A stretch of 64,000 bases of DNA from Chloropicon primus (Eukaryota > Chlorophyta > Chloropicophyceae > Chloropicales > Chloropicaceae): positions 370,501-434,500 of the forward strand of contig CP060770.1 in the NCBI GenBank assembly GCA_023205875.1. Direction: 5' to 3'. Of this stretch, positions 42,549-51,621 are shown one piece after another. The notes under the pieces are model-generated. The model searched no databases and was not told the origin of the DNA. It saw only the letters and a program-made list of their open reading frames with translations. A program made the position numbers and the translations under genes. Position 1 is the first letter of the stretch. Every line of letters starts with the position of its first letter.

Positions 42549-42565
42549 CCGGGGTCTGACCCCGG
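42549..42565. repeat. 17-bp near-perfect hairpin palindrome
   Basis: CCGGGGTC-T-GACCCCGG: two 8-bp perfectly complementary GC-rich arms around a single base. It lies 162 bp downstream of the ShKT gene stop on that gene's strand. It could be a protein-binding site or form a stable hairpin in a transcript. Confidence 0.6.
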
Positions 42566-42726
42566 GCCCTGGGAGGTGGCGGTGGGGAGTGTTTCTCACT
42601 GTTTCTCACTGTTGTCACTAACGTTCTTGAAAGCGTTTTTATTATTCGCCACAAAAAAGAAGAAGAAGAAGAAGAAGAAGAAGAAGAAGAATTCCTCCCT
42701 CTCCCTCTCCCTCTCCCTCTGACCCA

Positions 42727-43821
42727 TCAGCTCGAGATGGAGTTCTCGCCATCCTCAGTCGTCGTCCCGCACTTGTCGCAGCTCAGCAGGCAGTAGCCGT
42801 CCATCCAGTCATCATCGCAATTGCCGAAACTGGCCTGGTCCTCGCAAGTGAACTGGGTGTCCACGTTGGGCGGGTACTCGTCCGCGCATGCCTGCTCCGT
42901 AGCGGTGGAGTTGCCCGAGATCTCGTCGCCCGCCGAAGGGGCGCCAACCTCTTCGGTAGCGTTGGCCTTCCCCTTCGGAACGCTGGCGGCGCTGGCAATC
43001 TGCCTCGCCACCGGCTTGACGCACTTGCCGCAGCTGAGCAAGCAGTAGCCGTCCATCCAGCCCTCGTCGCACTTGCCAAAGTCCTTCTGCTTGGCGCAGT
43101 CGTGGTTCGAGTTGTCCGACGGCGATTTTTCGTCCGTGCAGTTGGAAAGGACGAGCGTGCCATTCTCGAGGACCTCGCCCTCCTCCGCCACGAGAATCTC
43201 GTCGCCCTCGGCGGCGGACCCCTCCGAGGCGCCCTCGTCTTCTGGCTCCTCCCCCGCAGAGGCGGCCTCCTCGGCCTCGCACTTCTCGCAGCTCAGCAGG
43301 CAGTAGCCGTCCATCCAGCCCTCGTCGCACTTGCCGAAGCCGGCCTGGTCCTCGCAAGTGTAGCGGGTGTCCACGTCCGGGGGGTACTCGTCCACGCAAG
43401 TTCCGTTCGCGGCAGCGGCCTTGGCGTCAAAGTCGGAGTCGTCGTAGAGCCCCTTGCACCTCTCCTCTCCCGCCACGGGGAGCTCGCACTCGGCGATCCT
43501 GGTGTGAATGATGTCCTTGGCGAACATGGGCACCGCCTCGTCGAGGACGTCCTCCAAGACCCCGGAGCTGCACGTGCAGTAGTGCACGGGAGACTCCTCC
43601 CCGAGCAGCTCGTTCATCGCCTCGCAGCACGACTCAGACGCGCCCCTCACGCAGGAGATGATCCTGTCGTCCGTAGCGAAGTCGTCGATCGGGGCGTTGT
43701 CCTTGCACTCCTCCTTGGTCAGCACATCCGTACTAGTCGTTTTATTCTGGGCCCTCACCGAAGAGGCCGCCAGGACACCGACCAACAGAACGCCGGCAAG
43801 GAAGCACCTCTTCCCCTTCAT
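42727..43821 (-). CDS. Secreted protein with three ShKT-like Cys-rich repeats
   Basis: 364 aa. The ATG at 43821 gives a clear signal peptide (MKGKRCFLAGVLLVGVLAASSVRAQ); upstream extension starts from non-conserved sequence. A Cys-rich region (about 30-120, eight cysteines) is followed by three ~40-residue modules sharing C-x-D...C-x-x-Q-x-x-F-G-x-C-D-x-x-W-M-D-G-Y-C-L-L-S-C-x-K-C, the six-cysteine ShK-toxin-like fold. Acidic, Thr/Ser-rich linkers with N-glycosylation sequons (NGT, NST, NAT) separate them. In other proteins ShKT modules occur as extracellular accessory or channel-binding domains; here none is fused to a catalytic domain. Likely extracellular or cell-surface. The repeats are nearly identical in the WMDGYCLLSC core, implying recent duplication or strong constraint. 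Confidence 0.75.
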   Translation of the reverse strand: MKGKRCFLAGVLLVGVLAASSVRAQNKTTSTDVLTKEECKDNAPIDDFATDDRIISCVRGASESCCEAMNELLGEESPVHYCTCSSGVLEDVLDEAVPMFAKDIIHTRIAECELPVAGEERCKGLYDDSDFDAKAAAANGTCVDEYPPDVDTRYTCEDQAGFGKCDEGWMDGYCLLSCEKCEAEEAASAGEEPEDEGASEGSAAEGDEILVAEEGEVLENGTLVLSNCTDEKSPSDNSNHDCAKQKDFGKCDEGWMDGYCLLSCGKCVKPVARQIASAASVPKGKANATEEVGAPSAGDEISGNSTATEQACADEYPPNVDTQFTCEDQASFGNCDDDWMDGYCLLSCDKCGTTTEDGENSISS

Positions 43822-44060
43822 CTTCTTCTCCCTGTTCCCGTTTCGTTTCGCTTGGGTCAAACCGAACCAAACCAACTCGTGTGGTGTGGTGCGTGAGCTC
43901 GATGCTGCGTCGAGGAGGAGAAGGAAAAACAAGAAGAAGAAGAAGAATCGGAGGAGACGTCGTCGTTGCTATCAGTATCTCGGCTTCTCGGTCTCTCTCA
44001 CGCACAGGCACGCGACATCTCTCTCTCTCTCTCTGGCCGCCACCTCACGACTCGCGGAGG

Positions 44061-44230
44061 CGTTACGACTTTGACGTTGACCTCGACCCCGCGTCCTCAC
44101 TCGTGCCTCAATTCTTTCGAGGGAGGGCTCGATGGAAAGCTCAAGACATATAGTTTCCCCTCGATCCGCTCCCGCGTCGCTCACCCCTCACGTTCTCGTC
44201 CACGACCTCGGCTTACCTTGAAGCGTTACG
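44061..44230. promoter_or_regulatory. Two CGTTACG elements upstream of ShKT gene
   Basis: GGCGTTACGACTT at about 44060 and AGCGTTACGACTT at about 44223 share a 10-11 bp core. They lie roughly 240 and 400 bp upstream of the ATG at 43821. They are the same heptamer seen upstream of other genes here. Role inferred. Confidence 0.35.
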
Positions 44231-44316
44231 ACTTTTCTTTTTTCGCGCCCACTGGCCACTCCTCTAATGAGAGGCTCAGAATCGTTTAAAAGTTCAAAGA
44301 GGCCGAGATGGATGAT

Positions 44317-44865
44317 GATGTGACCTTCTCAAGTGAAAGAGAGACAAGGCGGACAAGAGAGAGGAGAGTGAGAGTGAGGGATGCAAGTGGTCCAAGTGAG
44401 TCACTTGAAGTGAGCGGGCTAGTGACTCATAAGCCCCCCCCCCACTCTCTCTCTCTCTCTCTTTCCCAGGACTCTCCGAACGTTATTCGCGGACCCTTTC
44501 CCGGTGCCTTGGCATCATGCATGTGACCTCCTCCTCAAGTGAAAGAGAGACAAGGCGGCAAGAGAGAGGAGTGAGAGTGAGGGATGCAAGTGGTCCAAGT
44601 GAGTCACTTGAAGTGAGCGGGCTAGTGACTCATAAGCCCCCCCCACTCTCTCTCTCTCTCTTTCCCAGGACTCTCCGAACGTTATTCGCGGACCCTTTCC
44701 CGGTGCCTTGGCATCATGCATGTGACCTCCTCCTCAAGTGAAAGAGAGACAAGGCGGCAAGAGAGAGGAGTGAGAGTGAGGGATGCAAGTGGTCCAAGTG
44801 AGTCACTTGAAGTGAGCGGGCTAGTGACTCATAAGCCCCCCCCACTCTCTCTCTCCCTCTCCTCC
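44317..44865. repeat. Three tandem ~200-bp repeats with TGAGTCA sites
   Basis: Three copies anchored by TCAAGTGAAAGAGAGAC at 44329, 44535 and 44734 (periods 206 and 199). They are almost identical except in poly-C and CT lengths and a few short indels. Each holds CAAGTGAGTCACTTGAAG and, about 15 bp on, CTAGTGACTCATAAG, so TGAGTCAC is mirrored as GTGACTCA. The third copy is truncated in its CT tract near 44865. Confidence 0.9.
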
Positions 44866-45119
44866 TCTCCTCCTCGTCCTCGTCCTCGTCCCACCTCACT
44901 CATCGAAGAGACACACAGAGAGAGAGAGAGAGAGGAGAGCAAAGGCAAACGAGTCGAGGTGAGGGAACACTCGTGGGTGTTTCTTTCTTCATCCTTCCAG
45001 AACACAACAAGAGACAAAAGCATCTCATCCTCTTTCGAACGAGTCCTCGATCGTAACAGACGGCGAAGGATCGACCAAGCAACGACGCATCGCATCGCAA
45101 GAGAAGGGGAGTGAGTGGG

Positions 45120-45635
45120 ATGGTTGGCGTGGCGATGGCGCTGGTCTCGGAGGTTGACGCAACGATGGCGGAGAAGGAGGACGCTACGGTGGCTTGTGAT
45201 GGGAGGAAGGGTCAAGAGGGTGCAGCGGGAAGTGGAAGGAGGGATCCCATCGCTTTGCCAAGGACGAGGGTTCAAAGCATAGCGAGTGAGTTCACCTCGA
45301 CGGCGCCGAGCGCTGACCCTCTGTATGCGATCTCTCGTGCCACGGAACTCTTCTTGGAACACTTCGTGTCGAAGATCACGCAAGGGGAAAGGATCAGTGC
45401 CTTGGAGAACGGATCCGTGATCCACTTGCAGTACGAGGATCTCACCACGGCTGTGTTGGAGGACAAGCGCTTGGGCTCCATCCTTTCGGACGTCATCCCG
45501 CCCAAGTGTCACATCGATGTGGCCTTCCCTCGGGCGGAGCAGGAGGGGGATCCCGCCACGCCGATGGATGCGACAACGACGACGACGGAGGTGGAGGCGG
45601 TGACCAAGGGCCAGCACCACCCGAGTCCGGCGTAG
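45120..45635 (+). CDS. Histone-fold protein, CHRAC15/POLE4-like (NF-YC superfamily)
   Basis: 171 aa, intronless. Residues about 44-130 form a CBF/NF-Y-type histone fold: LPRTRVQSIASEF (alpha 1), DPLYAISRATELFLEHFVSKI (alpha 2), VIHLQYEDLTTAVLED (alpha 3) and LGSILSDVIPPK. This matches the CHRAC1/POLE4 pattern (LP.SR...I, AT.LFV, L.Y.DLA, F..DI.PK) better than NF-YC. Known members pair with a POLE3/CHRAC17-type partner in DNA polymerase epsilon or the ACF/CHRAC remodeller. The N- and C-terminal 40 residues are low complexity and acidic or Thr-rich. Start: the ATG at 45120; the open frame extends upstream only to a GTG. Confidence 0.82.
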   Translation: MVGVAMALVSEVDATMAEKEDATVACDGRKGQEGAAGSGRRDPIALPRTRVQSIASEFTSTAPSADPLYAISRATELFLEHFVSKITQGERISALENGSVIHLQYEDLTTAVLEDKRLGSILSDVIPPKCHIDVAFPRAEQEGDPATPMDATTTTTEVEAVTKGQHHPSPA

Positions 45636-45858
45636 GGGCAAGGCACAAGGCTGGTGGAGGGTCAAGAACAAGAAGAAGGTGATGATGGTGATGGTGCGAG
45701 GAGCCTAGGTTGATGTTCGTTTTGTTTTCGTGTTTTGTTTGCAGTCCACGGTGTTGGCGGTGGTGTTGCCGTCGAAGGAGATGGGTGCTGGGTGCTGGGG
45801 GACGACGCACGCACGGCCGACGCATCCAGCCTAATGATGAGAGGGCACGGTTGTTTTA

Positions 45859-45896
<38 letters not shown>

Positions 45897-46775
45897 GGAG
45901 GTTAGTAGTAGAAGTAGAAGAAGAAGAGCAAGGGACAACGCATCCATCCACCATGCTCCCCTCCCCCTGCCCCCAAGGTACAGGCCTCGATCTCGATCGA
46001 TCGATCGATGGATGCATCCCTTCGTCCCTCTTTGCAGTGTCCCTCCCCACCACCATCCTCTCTGTCGCTCCAGGGAAGGAGACTGGGCAAGCGAGGGCTC
46101 TTTGGAAAGAGCAAGGGACAACGCATCCATCCACCATGGATTGGATCTCATTCAGGAAGCATCTGTTACACACACACACACACACACACTCTCTCTCTCT
46201 CTCTCCCACTCTCTCTGTGTTTTTCTGGATGGATGGATCAAGGCTTCTCGAGTGAGGTCAGCAGCCCGCGGACGAGGACCACTTGAGGGAGAGAGGGAAT
46301 GCATGAATGAATAATACAAAACAATGGACTACCACGGAGGTTACCTCCCTCCTGGCTTCGATGGATGGATGGATGTGGATGGCCAACGAAGGGAGAGCTT
46401 CCGCTTCCTCTCTCCCTTCGTCGCCACTAATCATGAGTGTACTCGACATCGACATCGTTATTTGGGTGTCTACTCCCCAAGATGGAATCTCTACTCTCCA
46501 GGAGGTTGACGGCGGTCATTCCACAACACACGTACCAACGATACACTTCATAGAAAGAACAAAATACGTCTACACCTAATCAAACACCAGTTAAGAGAAC
46601 ACATTATTCTACCACAGACGTTTCTTTTGTGCACGTCTGTGTTAGAATGTTTCGTGGCGGCGGCGGAGAGACCAAAAAAAACAGAGAGAAAGGCGAAAGA
46701 GTAGAGAACCCCATTAGCAGCGCAGGCAGCGGAGGCAACGGAGGCAACGGCAAAGGAACACGTCCAGGGAGCATC
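45636..46775. other. Intergenic with microsatellites and a 31-bp duplication
   Basis: 1.14 kb. It holds an (AC)n tract at about 45861-45896, (GATC)n/(GATG)n near 45993-46015, (AC)n-(CT)n at about 46170-46205 and (GGAT)n near 46226-46240. A 31-bp direct repeat, starting AGAGCAAGGGACAACGC, lies at 45925-45955 and 46108-46138. No ORF was supported. The right end is the RPL26 promoter and leader. Confidence 0.55.
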
Positions 46776-47696
46776 ATGAAGTTCAACGAGGCAGTATCCT
46801 CCTCCAGGAGGAAGAGCAGGAAGGTAAGATACCATCCCTCCATCCCTTTTCTCCATCCCTTTCTCTCCTTTTCTCCTTTTTTCTCCTTTTTTCCTGCTTC
46901 GCTGGTAATGGTTCATGCTCGCCCGTTAATGGTTCATGGTTCGTGGTTCATGGTTTCTTTTTTTGTGGGTGGGGGCGTTCTGTGACGTGCCTCTGTCTCC
47001 GGTTCCCATCAAGCGGTCCCATGGGTTGGGTGGGTTCCAAAAACCAAACCACCCGAACACCCGACAGACAAGAGGAGGAGGAGCAAACCAAACCAAACCA
47101 AAACCAAACCCCTCTTTCACTTCATCTCCATCCTTTCTCTTCACTTCATGCTGTCTCTCTTTCCTCAAGCTGCTTGCTTGCTTGGTTCTCTTGCTGACGC
47201 CATTGTCTTTTTCTTTCGCCTCATCCTTTGCTTGGCTTGCTTCCATGATGGATATTGCTTTTGGCATTCCGTGATGCTATGATTGATGATGGGAATATAA
47301 CCTTAGGCTCACTTCACAGCGCCTAGCCACATGAGGAGGAAGATCATGTCCGCGCCTTTGAGCACGGAGCTTCGTGCCAAGTATGCCGTGAGAAGCGTTC
47401 CGATCAGGAAGGACGACGAGGTGCAGATTGTGAGAGGAACCTACAAGAACAGAGAAGGAAAGGTGACTCAGGTGTACAGGAGGAAGTGGGTGATCCACAT
47501 CGAGCGCATCACGAGGGAGCGCGTCAATGGAGCGACCGTCAACGTTGGAATTGACCCCAGCAAGGTCGTCATCACCAAACTGAAGATCGACAAGAACAGG
47601 AAGGAGCTTCTCGACAGAAAGAAGGGAGCCAACGCCGAGAAGGGAAAGGGAAAGTTCACCGAGGCGGAGGTCCAGGCCATGCAGGACGTCGACTAA
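46776..47696 (+). CDS. RPL26: 60S ribosomal protein L26 (uL24)
   Basis: Exon 1, 46776-46823, encodes [17 protein letters not shown] 483-bp GTAAGA...TTAG intron follows, then exon 2, 47307-47696, starting [19 protein letters not shown]. 145 aa, the normal length (human RPL26: 145). The KOW motif lies in [41 protein letters not shown], followed by VHVG-like [21 protein letters not shown]. It is a structural subunit of the cytosolic 60S ribosome near the tunnel exit. The first exon is too short to be found by ORF length; it was located by the universal MKFN start and confirmed by phase 0. Confidence 0.97.
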
Positions 47697-47924
47697 GTGC
47701 GGAGATCTTGTGCCGCGAGTCCTGAATCTCAGATTGGGAAGGTGGGGAGCGGCTTTGCGCCGGGGCTCTCGTGGTCCTGGCGCCTCCTGGGCCTCTCCTC
47801 TCCTCGACTCCACTCCGTGTGGTTTAGGGAACTAGAAAATAGTATATAAACCTATGCTCCAAATTGTATTTGAAGGAAAGATCAAAAAATAGTGACAACC
47901 ACGACGACGACGACGACGGTGGGC

Positions 47925-50072
47925 TCAGCTCCACGCCTCCACCTGGTACCTCTTGGTGCTCTCGAGCCTCTTCACGTACTCCTCCGCTTGGTTGTGCAGC
48001 ATGTGGTTGTGCTTCACCATGACGTTCACCACCGCGGCCCTCACGTCCTTGGGCATCTGCCCCGTGCTGCCGGCGACGTGGATCGTCGCGGACCTCAAGT
48101 GCAGCATGTCGAAGAACTCCTTGCTGCACGCGTCAATAGCGTCCTGGACATAAAATTTGTTCATCGTGCTGTACTCCGGGAGGGGCGGGCCGGCCGCCCT
48201 GGCGATCTTCGTCGTCTCCACGCCACCGCCCCCGTCGTTCGTGCGCTTCTCTCCGAACTGGTCCCTCGAAAATGCAGTGACGAATCCACCGGGAGCCGCG
48301 AACATGGTGCTGCCTTGGACACAAGTTTCCCAAAACTCCCGGTGAAGGTAGTCCATCTCCTTGCTCCTGCATCCAAAGAAGACCAAGAGCCTCGTCTCCT
48401 CGCCCACCTCCCTCTGAACATTCACGAGGTGGTCCACGACGGACTTGAAAGGTGCAATGCCGGTCCCCGGGCCGATCAAAATGGCGCAGTTGTTGTGGCC
48501 CTTCCTTCTGCCATCCGCCCCCGGTGCGCTTCCCGGGATGATTCCCAGGCTCAGGCTCCCCCTCTCGATCCAGACGGGTACTCTGGCGTTACGACCGTTC
48601 GCTTCCGTGTCCCTCAGGAACGTCGAGCACAGCCCACTGATGCTGCGTTTCCAAGGCGTCTTGAAGTGGACGACGGCAACCGTCAGCTCGCAGTCCTTGG
48701 CGCGGCGCCCAGACTCGCGTGCGCAGGCGGAACTGATCGAAAAGTGCCTTGGTTGGAGCTTGGGGCAGAGCTGGATGATCCAAGCGAGCGGCATGTCGAC
48801 GCTCGGAAAGTCTTGCAAACATTCCAGGAGACTCCTCCTCTCCCTCGTGCAATACTGGTAGAGCTCATCCCTTCCCTCCCTGCTGCTCAGCTCTTGAAGC
48901 TTCTCCCTCTCCAGCTCGTCCGATGGGGGCGTGAAGGTGGAGGCGACGTGAAAGAAGTAGCTCCTTGGGGTGGCACTCGTCGCATCAAGGCAGTAGTTGA
49001 ACAACGTCCCCAAGTGAATGGCTCTGTCGTGGGGAGGTGATCCCGAGTCCACTGCTTCACCGCACGCGTTGTTGCATCCCAGGACAATCCAGTCATCGTA
49101 CCTGTACCCAATCCTTTCGAAGAAAACGTCCATGAGGTCCCTCCGCTGGGAAGGCACGACCGCCAGCGAGTCCCCTGGGCAGAAGTCCATACCAGGGTCC
49201 AACTGAAATCGGATCGATCTCACATCCTGCGCGTTGCTAGTGGAAGTGAGCCTCTCATTCGCAGTGACCTCAGCAAAGCACGGCCTTTCCCTCGACCACC
49301 CCCCACCCCCCTCGCCCGTGCTGCCTCCCAGGCACTTGCAACTCAAGCCCTCTCGAAGCGCACTGAAACACAGCTCACTCTCCCGTACAACGTCGAAGCT
49401 TTCCAGCCTACGCGCAAGCACCGGGTGATCCACCCTACTCGTCACCAGCCTGCACTGATCCATCAAACGATCTTGGACCCCATCCGATGATCGATCCACA
49501 CCGACAGCAGCATTCCCTGGGCCGCAGACTTGCTCCAACTTGCTCAATAGGGCGTCCGTCCACTTATCCAGAGCCACAAAGTACCCCCCGCCGGCGTCCT
49601 GCTCGTCACCCAGTGAGTCCCTCAGCTCCACCAAAGGTTTTCCACCGAGATCTTCCAGCCTCTTGAACAACTTCCTGGCAGCTACGTTGTACTTTGGATA
49701 GCTCGAGTCTCCCAAACCAAACACACCGTACTTCATCCCATTCAAACTCGTCCTCAAGGGCAGACTCTTCCTCAACAAGTTTCGCCAAAACCTTTTCATG
49801 TTCTCTGGCACATCCCCTTGACCTGTCGTGCTCGTCACGAAGAACACCAACCGGCAAAGAGGAAGCGTCGCGATGTCGAACTCATCCATCGCATGGAGGC
49901 TAACCTTCCTCAAGCCAAGCTTCCCAGTGAACCTGTGACGTTCCAAGAGTCTCCACAAATCTTCTGCAACTTCCTCCGCGTTACCCGTCTGACTCCCGTA
50001 AAGAACCAACGCCTCCCATGATGCAGATGCCGGTACCGATGCCGATGCAGATGCCGACGGCGATGCGCTCAT
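47925..50072 (-). CDS. NDOR1: NADPH-dependent diflavin oxidoreductase (NDOR1/Tah18)
   Basis: Passes electrons from NADPH through FAD and FMN to the CIAPIN1/Dre2 Fe-S protein in cytosolic iron-sulfur cluster assembly. 715 aa, intronless (human 597). The flavodoxin domain has VLYGSQTGNAEEVAEDL, STTGQGDVPENM and FGLGDSSYPKYN. The FAD domain has RHFSISSA. The NADPH domain has IGPGTGIAPFKS, FFGCRSKEMDYLHREFWE and a C-terminal aromatic in VEAWS (human TETWA). The ATG at 50072 gives MSASPSAS, a Ser/Ala leader; the open frame further upstream starts at TTG. Insertions near residues 215-230 and 500-515 are low complexity. Ends 228 bp from the convergent RPL26 stop. Confidence 0.95.
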   Translation of the reverse strand: MSASPSASASASVPASASWEALVLYGSQTGNAEEVAEDLWRLLERHRFTGKLGLRKVSLHAMDEFDIATLPLCRLVFFVTSTTGQGDVPENMKRFWRNLLRKSLPLRTSLNGMKYGVFGLGDSSYPKYNVAARKLFKRLEDLGGKPLVELRDSLGDEQDAGGGYFVALDKWTDALLSKLEQVCGPGNAAVGVDRSSDGVQDRLMDQCRLVTSRVDHPVLARRLESFDVVRESELCFSALREGLSCKCLGGSTGEGGGGWSRERPCFAEVTANERLTSTSNAQDVRSIRFQLDPGMDFCPGDSLAVVPSQRRDLMDVFFERIGYRYDDWIVLGCNNACGEAVDSGSPPHDRAIHLGTLFNYCLDATSATPRSYFFHVASTFTPPSDELEREKLQELSSREGRDELYQYCTRERRSLLECLQDFPSVDMPLAWIIQLCPKLQPRHFSISSACARESGRRAKDCELTVAVVHFKTPWKRSISGLCSTFLRDTEANGRNARVPVWIERGSLSLGIIPGSAPGADGRRKGHNNCAILIGPGTGIAPFKSVVDHLVNVQREVGEETRLLVFFGCRSKEMDYLHREFWETCVQGSTMFAAPGGFVTAFSRDQFGEKRTNDGGGGVETTKIARAAGPPLPEYSTMNKFYVQDAIDACSKEFFDMLHLRSATIHVAGSTGQMPKDVRAAVVNVMVKHNHMLHNQAEEYVKRLESTKRYQVEAWS

Positions 50073-50470
50073 CGCTTCCTCTCTTGCTCTTCTGCTTCCT
50101 ACGCTCTCTGCCGGGAATAGGATCGGAACGAGGATCAAGTGTGATGAAGTTTGTGTTGCTTTTTTGGGGTTCTTCCCTTAAGTCGATGCGACCGTGTGAA
50201 TGGTCGACGGCAAGGTCTTGAGATGGTCTACCGTCCAGGTAGGACCCTCCTCGCTTTCTCTCTCCCTGCTTTGCTCTTGCTTCCTCTCTTTCCTCTGTCT
50301 CCTCTGTGCTCCTCCTCGAGGAGATTGAAGGATGATGCTGAGCAGAGCAGAGCAGAGGAGTGAAGTGAAGTGAAGTGTGACATGAGGAGGAGGAGGAGGA
50401 GGAGGAGGTGAGACAATCATCACAATGCATCTTTGTCACACACACACACACACACACACACTTTCACTCA

Positions 50471-50502
<32 letters not shown>

Positions 50503-50865
50503 GTCTGATGCTTTGCTCCTTGGCTTGTGCTGGACAAACAGGGAGAGAGAGAGAGAGGAAGAGGAGAGCCTAGGAGGGGGAAGACCTGGAGAATCATCCG
50601 CCTGGGATACATCTCCTTGTGACTCTCTCTCTCTCTCTTTCTCTCTCTCTCTTTTTGTGTGACGCTGTGATGGTAGGAGTGATGGAGGAGACTGACAAGT
50701 TCTGTAGAGAGACACGATTGATTCATTATGATACAATGACGGGCGGCCTACGTCTAATTGTGCTCTGCCTGAGGAACTGACCTCTGCTGGGAGCCTGATC
50801 GCTCTCCTCCTCTTTTCTCTCGGGCTCACCGCGATGGCCTCAGGCGCTCGCTGGGTCTGACGGTC
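50073..50865. other. Intergenic, NDOR1 upstream region
   Basis: 793 bp. It contains AGCAGAGCAGAGCAG and GTGAAGTGAAGTGAAGTG runs (50340-50375), (GGA)n at about 50388-50408, (CA)n at about 50439-50460 and several CT tracts (50470-50490, 50622-50653). No CGTAACG copy was noticed. No ORF was supported. Confidence 0.5.
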
Positions 50866-51573
50866 TCACTCCACCATCGGTGTCTGCAAGGAGCTCCTAG
50901 ACGTTTCGCCTGTCTCGAAGTTCTCAATCTTTGGATAGGAAGTGTCCGAGAGATCATCGAGTCTGTTCTGGGACCACTTGAGGAGCTTGATCAAGTTCGG
51001 AAGCTTGGGTTCCTTCTCCTGACACTGCGCGTGCAATATCGCACTGTTCAGTTCGCTCGCCGCTTGCTGTCGTCTCTGGACGCCCAAGAGGTCCTTGACG
51101 GGGGACACGAGCGGATCTTCGAAGGCAAGGAGAGCCAAAGTCCTCTCGAGCTCCTCGAGGAAACCAGGGTTCTCTTCCCCAAGAGGCGCGAGGTATTCTT
51201 GCGCGAACAGCAAGGCCTTGTCCACTTCCTTCCGTCGGATCAACTCAATCAGCCTCTGCTGCTGCAGGTGGAAGAAAAGCTTCGAGTCGTGCTCGAGAAT
51301 CTCAGGATTCAGATCATTCACCCTATCGATAGCGTCCTCCACCTCACCCTTCTGCACCGCTCTCCGGATAAGCATACGGTCCTTGATGGTTTCCAAGTTC
51401 ACCTCCGTCGTCGTTCCGCTCTCCCTCTCGAACTCCCTCGCCGCATCCACGTAACCCTCCGTCACGAAGAAGTTCATGATCAGCCGGTTCATCCTTTCCT
51501 TCTTCACGCCGGCGAAACCTTCCTTGCTCGAGGTCGAGCTCCCTGGACCATCCTCCGACCAAAAGTCTTTCAT
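50866..51573 (-). CDS. GID8: GID8-like LisH-CTLH-CRA protein
   Basis: Scaffold subunit of the GID/CTLH E3 ubiquitin ligase complex. 235 aa, intronless (human GID8: 228). A LisH motif (MNRLIMNFFVTEGYVDAAREFERESG, about 28-54) is followed by CTLH (about 60-118, starting IKDRMLIRRAVQKGEV and including SKLFFHLQQQRLIELIR) and CRA (about 118-210, EEYLAPLGEENP-type region through LALLAFEDP). The order and length match GID8/TWA1 rather than the larger RanBPM or MAEA proteins. Start: the ATG at 51573; extension upstream begins with GTG. The promoter is part of a large inverted duplication shared with the divergent DOHH gene. Confidence 0.92.
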   Translation of the reverse strand: MKDFWSEDGPGSSTSSKEGFAGVKKERMNRLIMNFFVTEGYVDAAREFERESGTTTEVNLETIKDRMLIRRAVQKGEVEDAIDRVNDLNPEILEHDSKLFFHLQQQRLIELIRRKEVDKALLFAQEYLAPLGEENPGFLEELERTLALLAFEDPLVSPVKDLLGVQRRQQAASELNSAILHAQCQEKEPKLPNLIKLLKWSQNRLDDLSDTSYPKIENFETGETSRSSLQTPMVE

Positions 51574-51621
51574 CCTTTCTCCGTCTCGATTCCTCCCTCC
51601 AAACAAACAAAACACCAAGCA

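Larger units (their letters stand above)
42112..42726. other. Intergenic: ABCG promoter and ShKT 3' flank
   Basis: 615 bp. It contains A-rich runs just upstream of the ABCG ATG (42114-42155), CTTACGTAACGG at about 42259-42271, GGTAACGG near 42344, CTTGCTCTTGCTCTTGCTCTTGC-type short repeats at 42473-42520, the palindrome at 42549-42565, an (AAG)n tract at about 42657-42690 and a CTCCCT run to 42720. No ORF was supported. Confidence 0.5.
43822..45119. other. Intergenic: divergent region with ~200-bp repeats
   Basis: 1.3 kb between the ShKT gene and the histone-fold gene. It contains CGTTACG at 44061-44067 and 44224-44230, the three-copy repeat (listed separately) and a GATCGTAACAG near 45047-45057, close to the histone-fold gene. 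Frames inside the repeat copies are repeat-derived and not supported as genes. Confidence 0.5.

Noticed and set aside
44317-44865. Open frames repeating in the 200-bp repeats
   Set aside because: They arise from the repeat itself; lengths differ per copy and they run into CT tracts.
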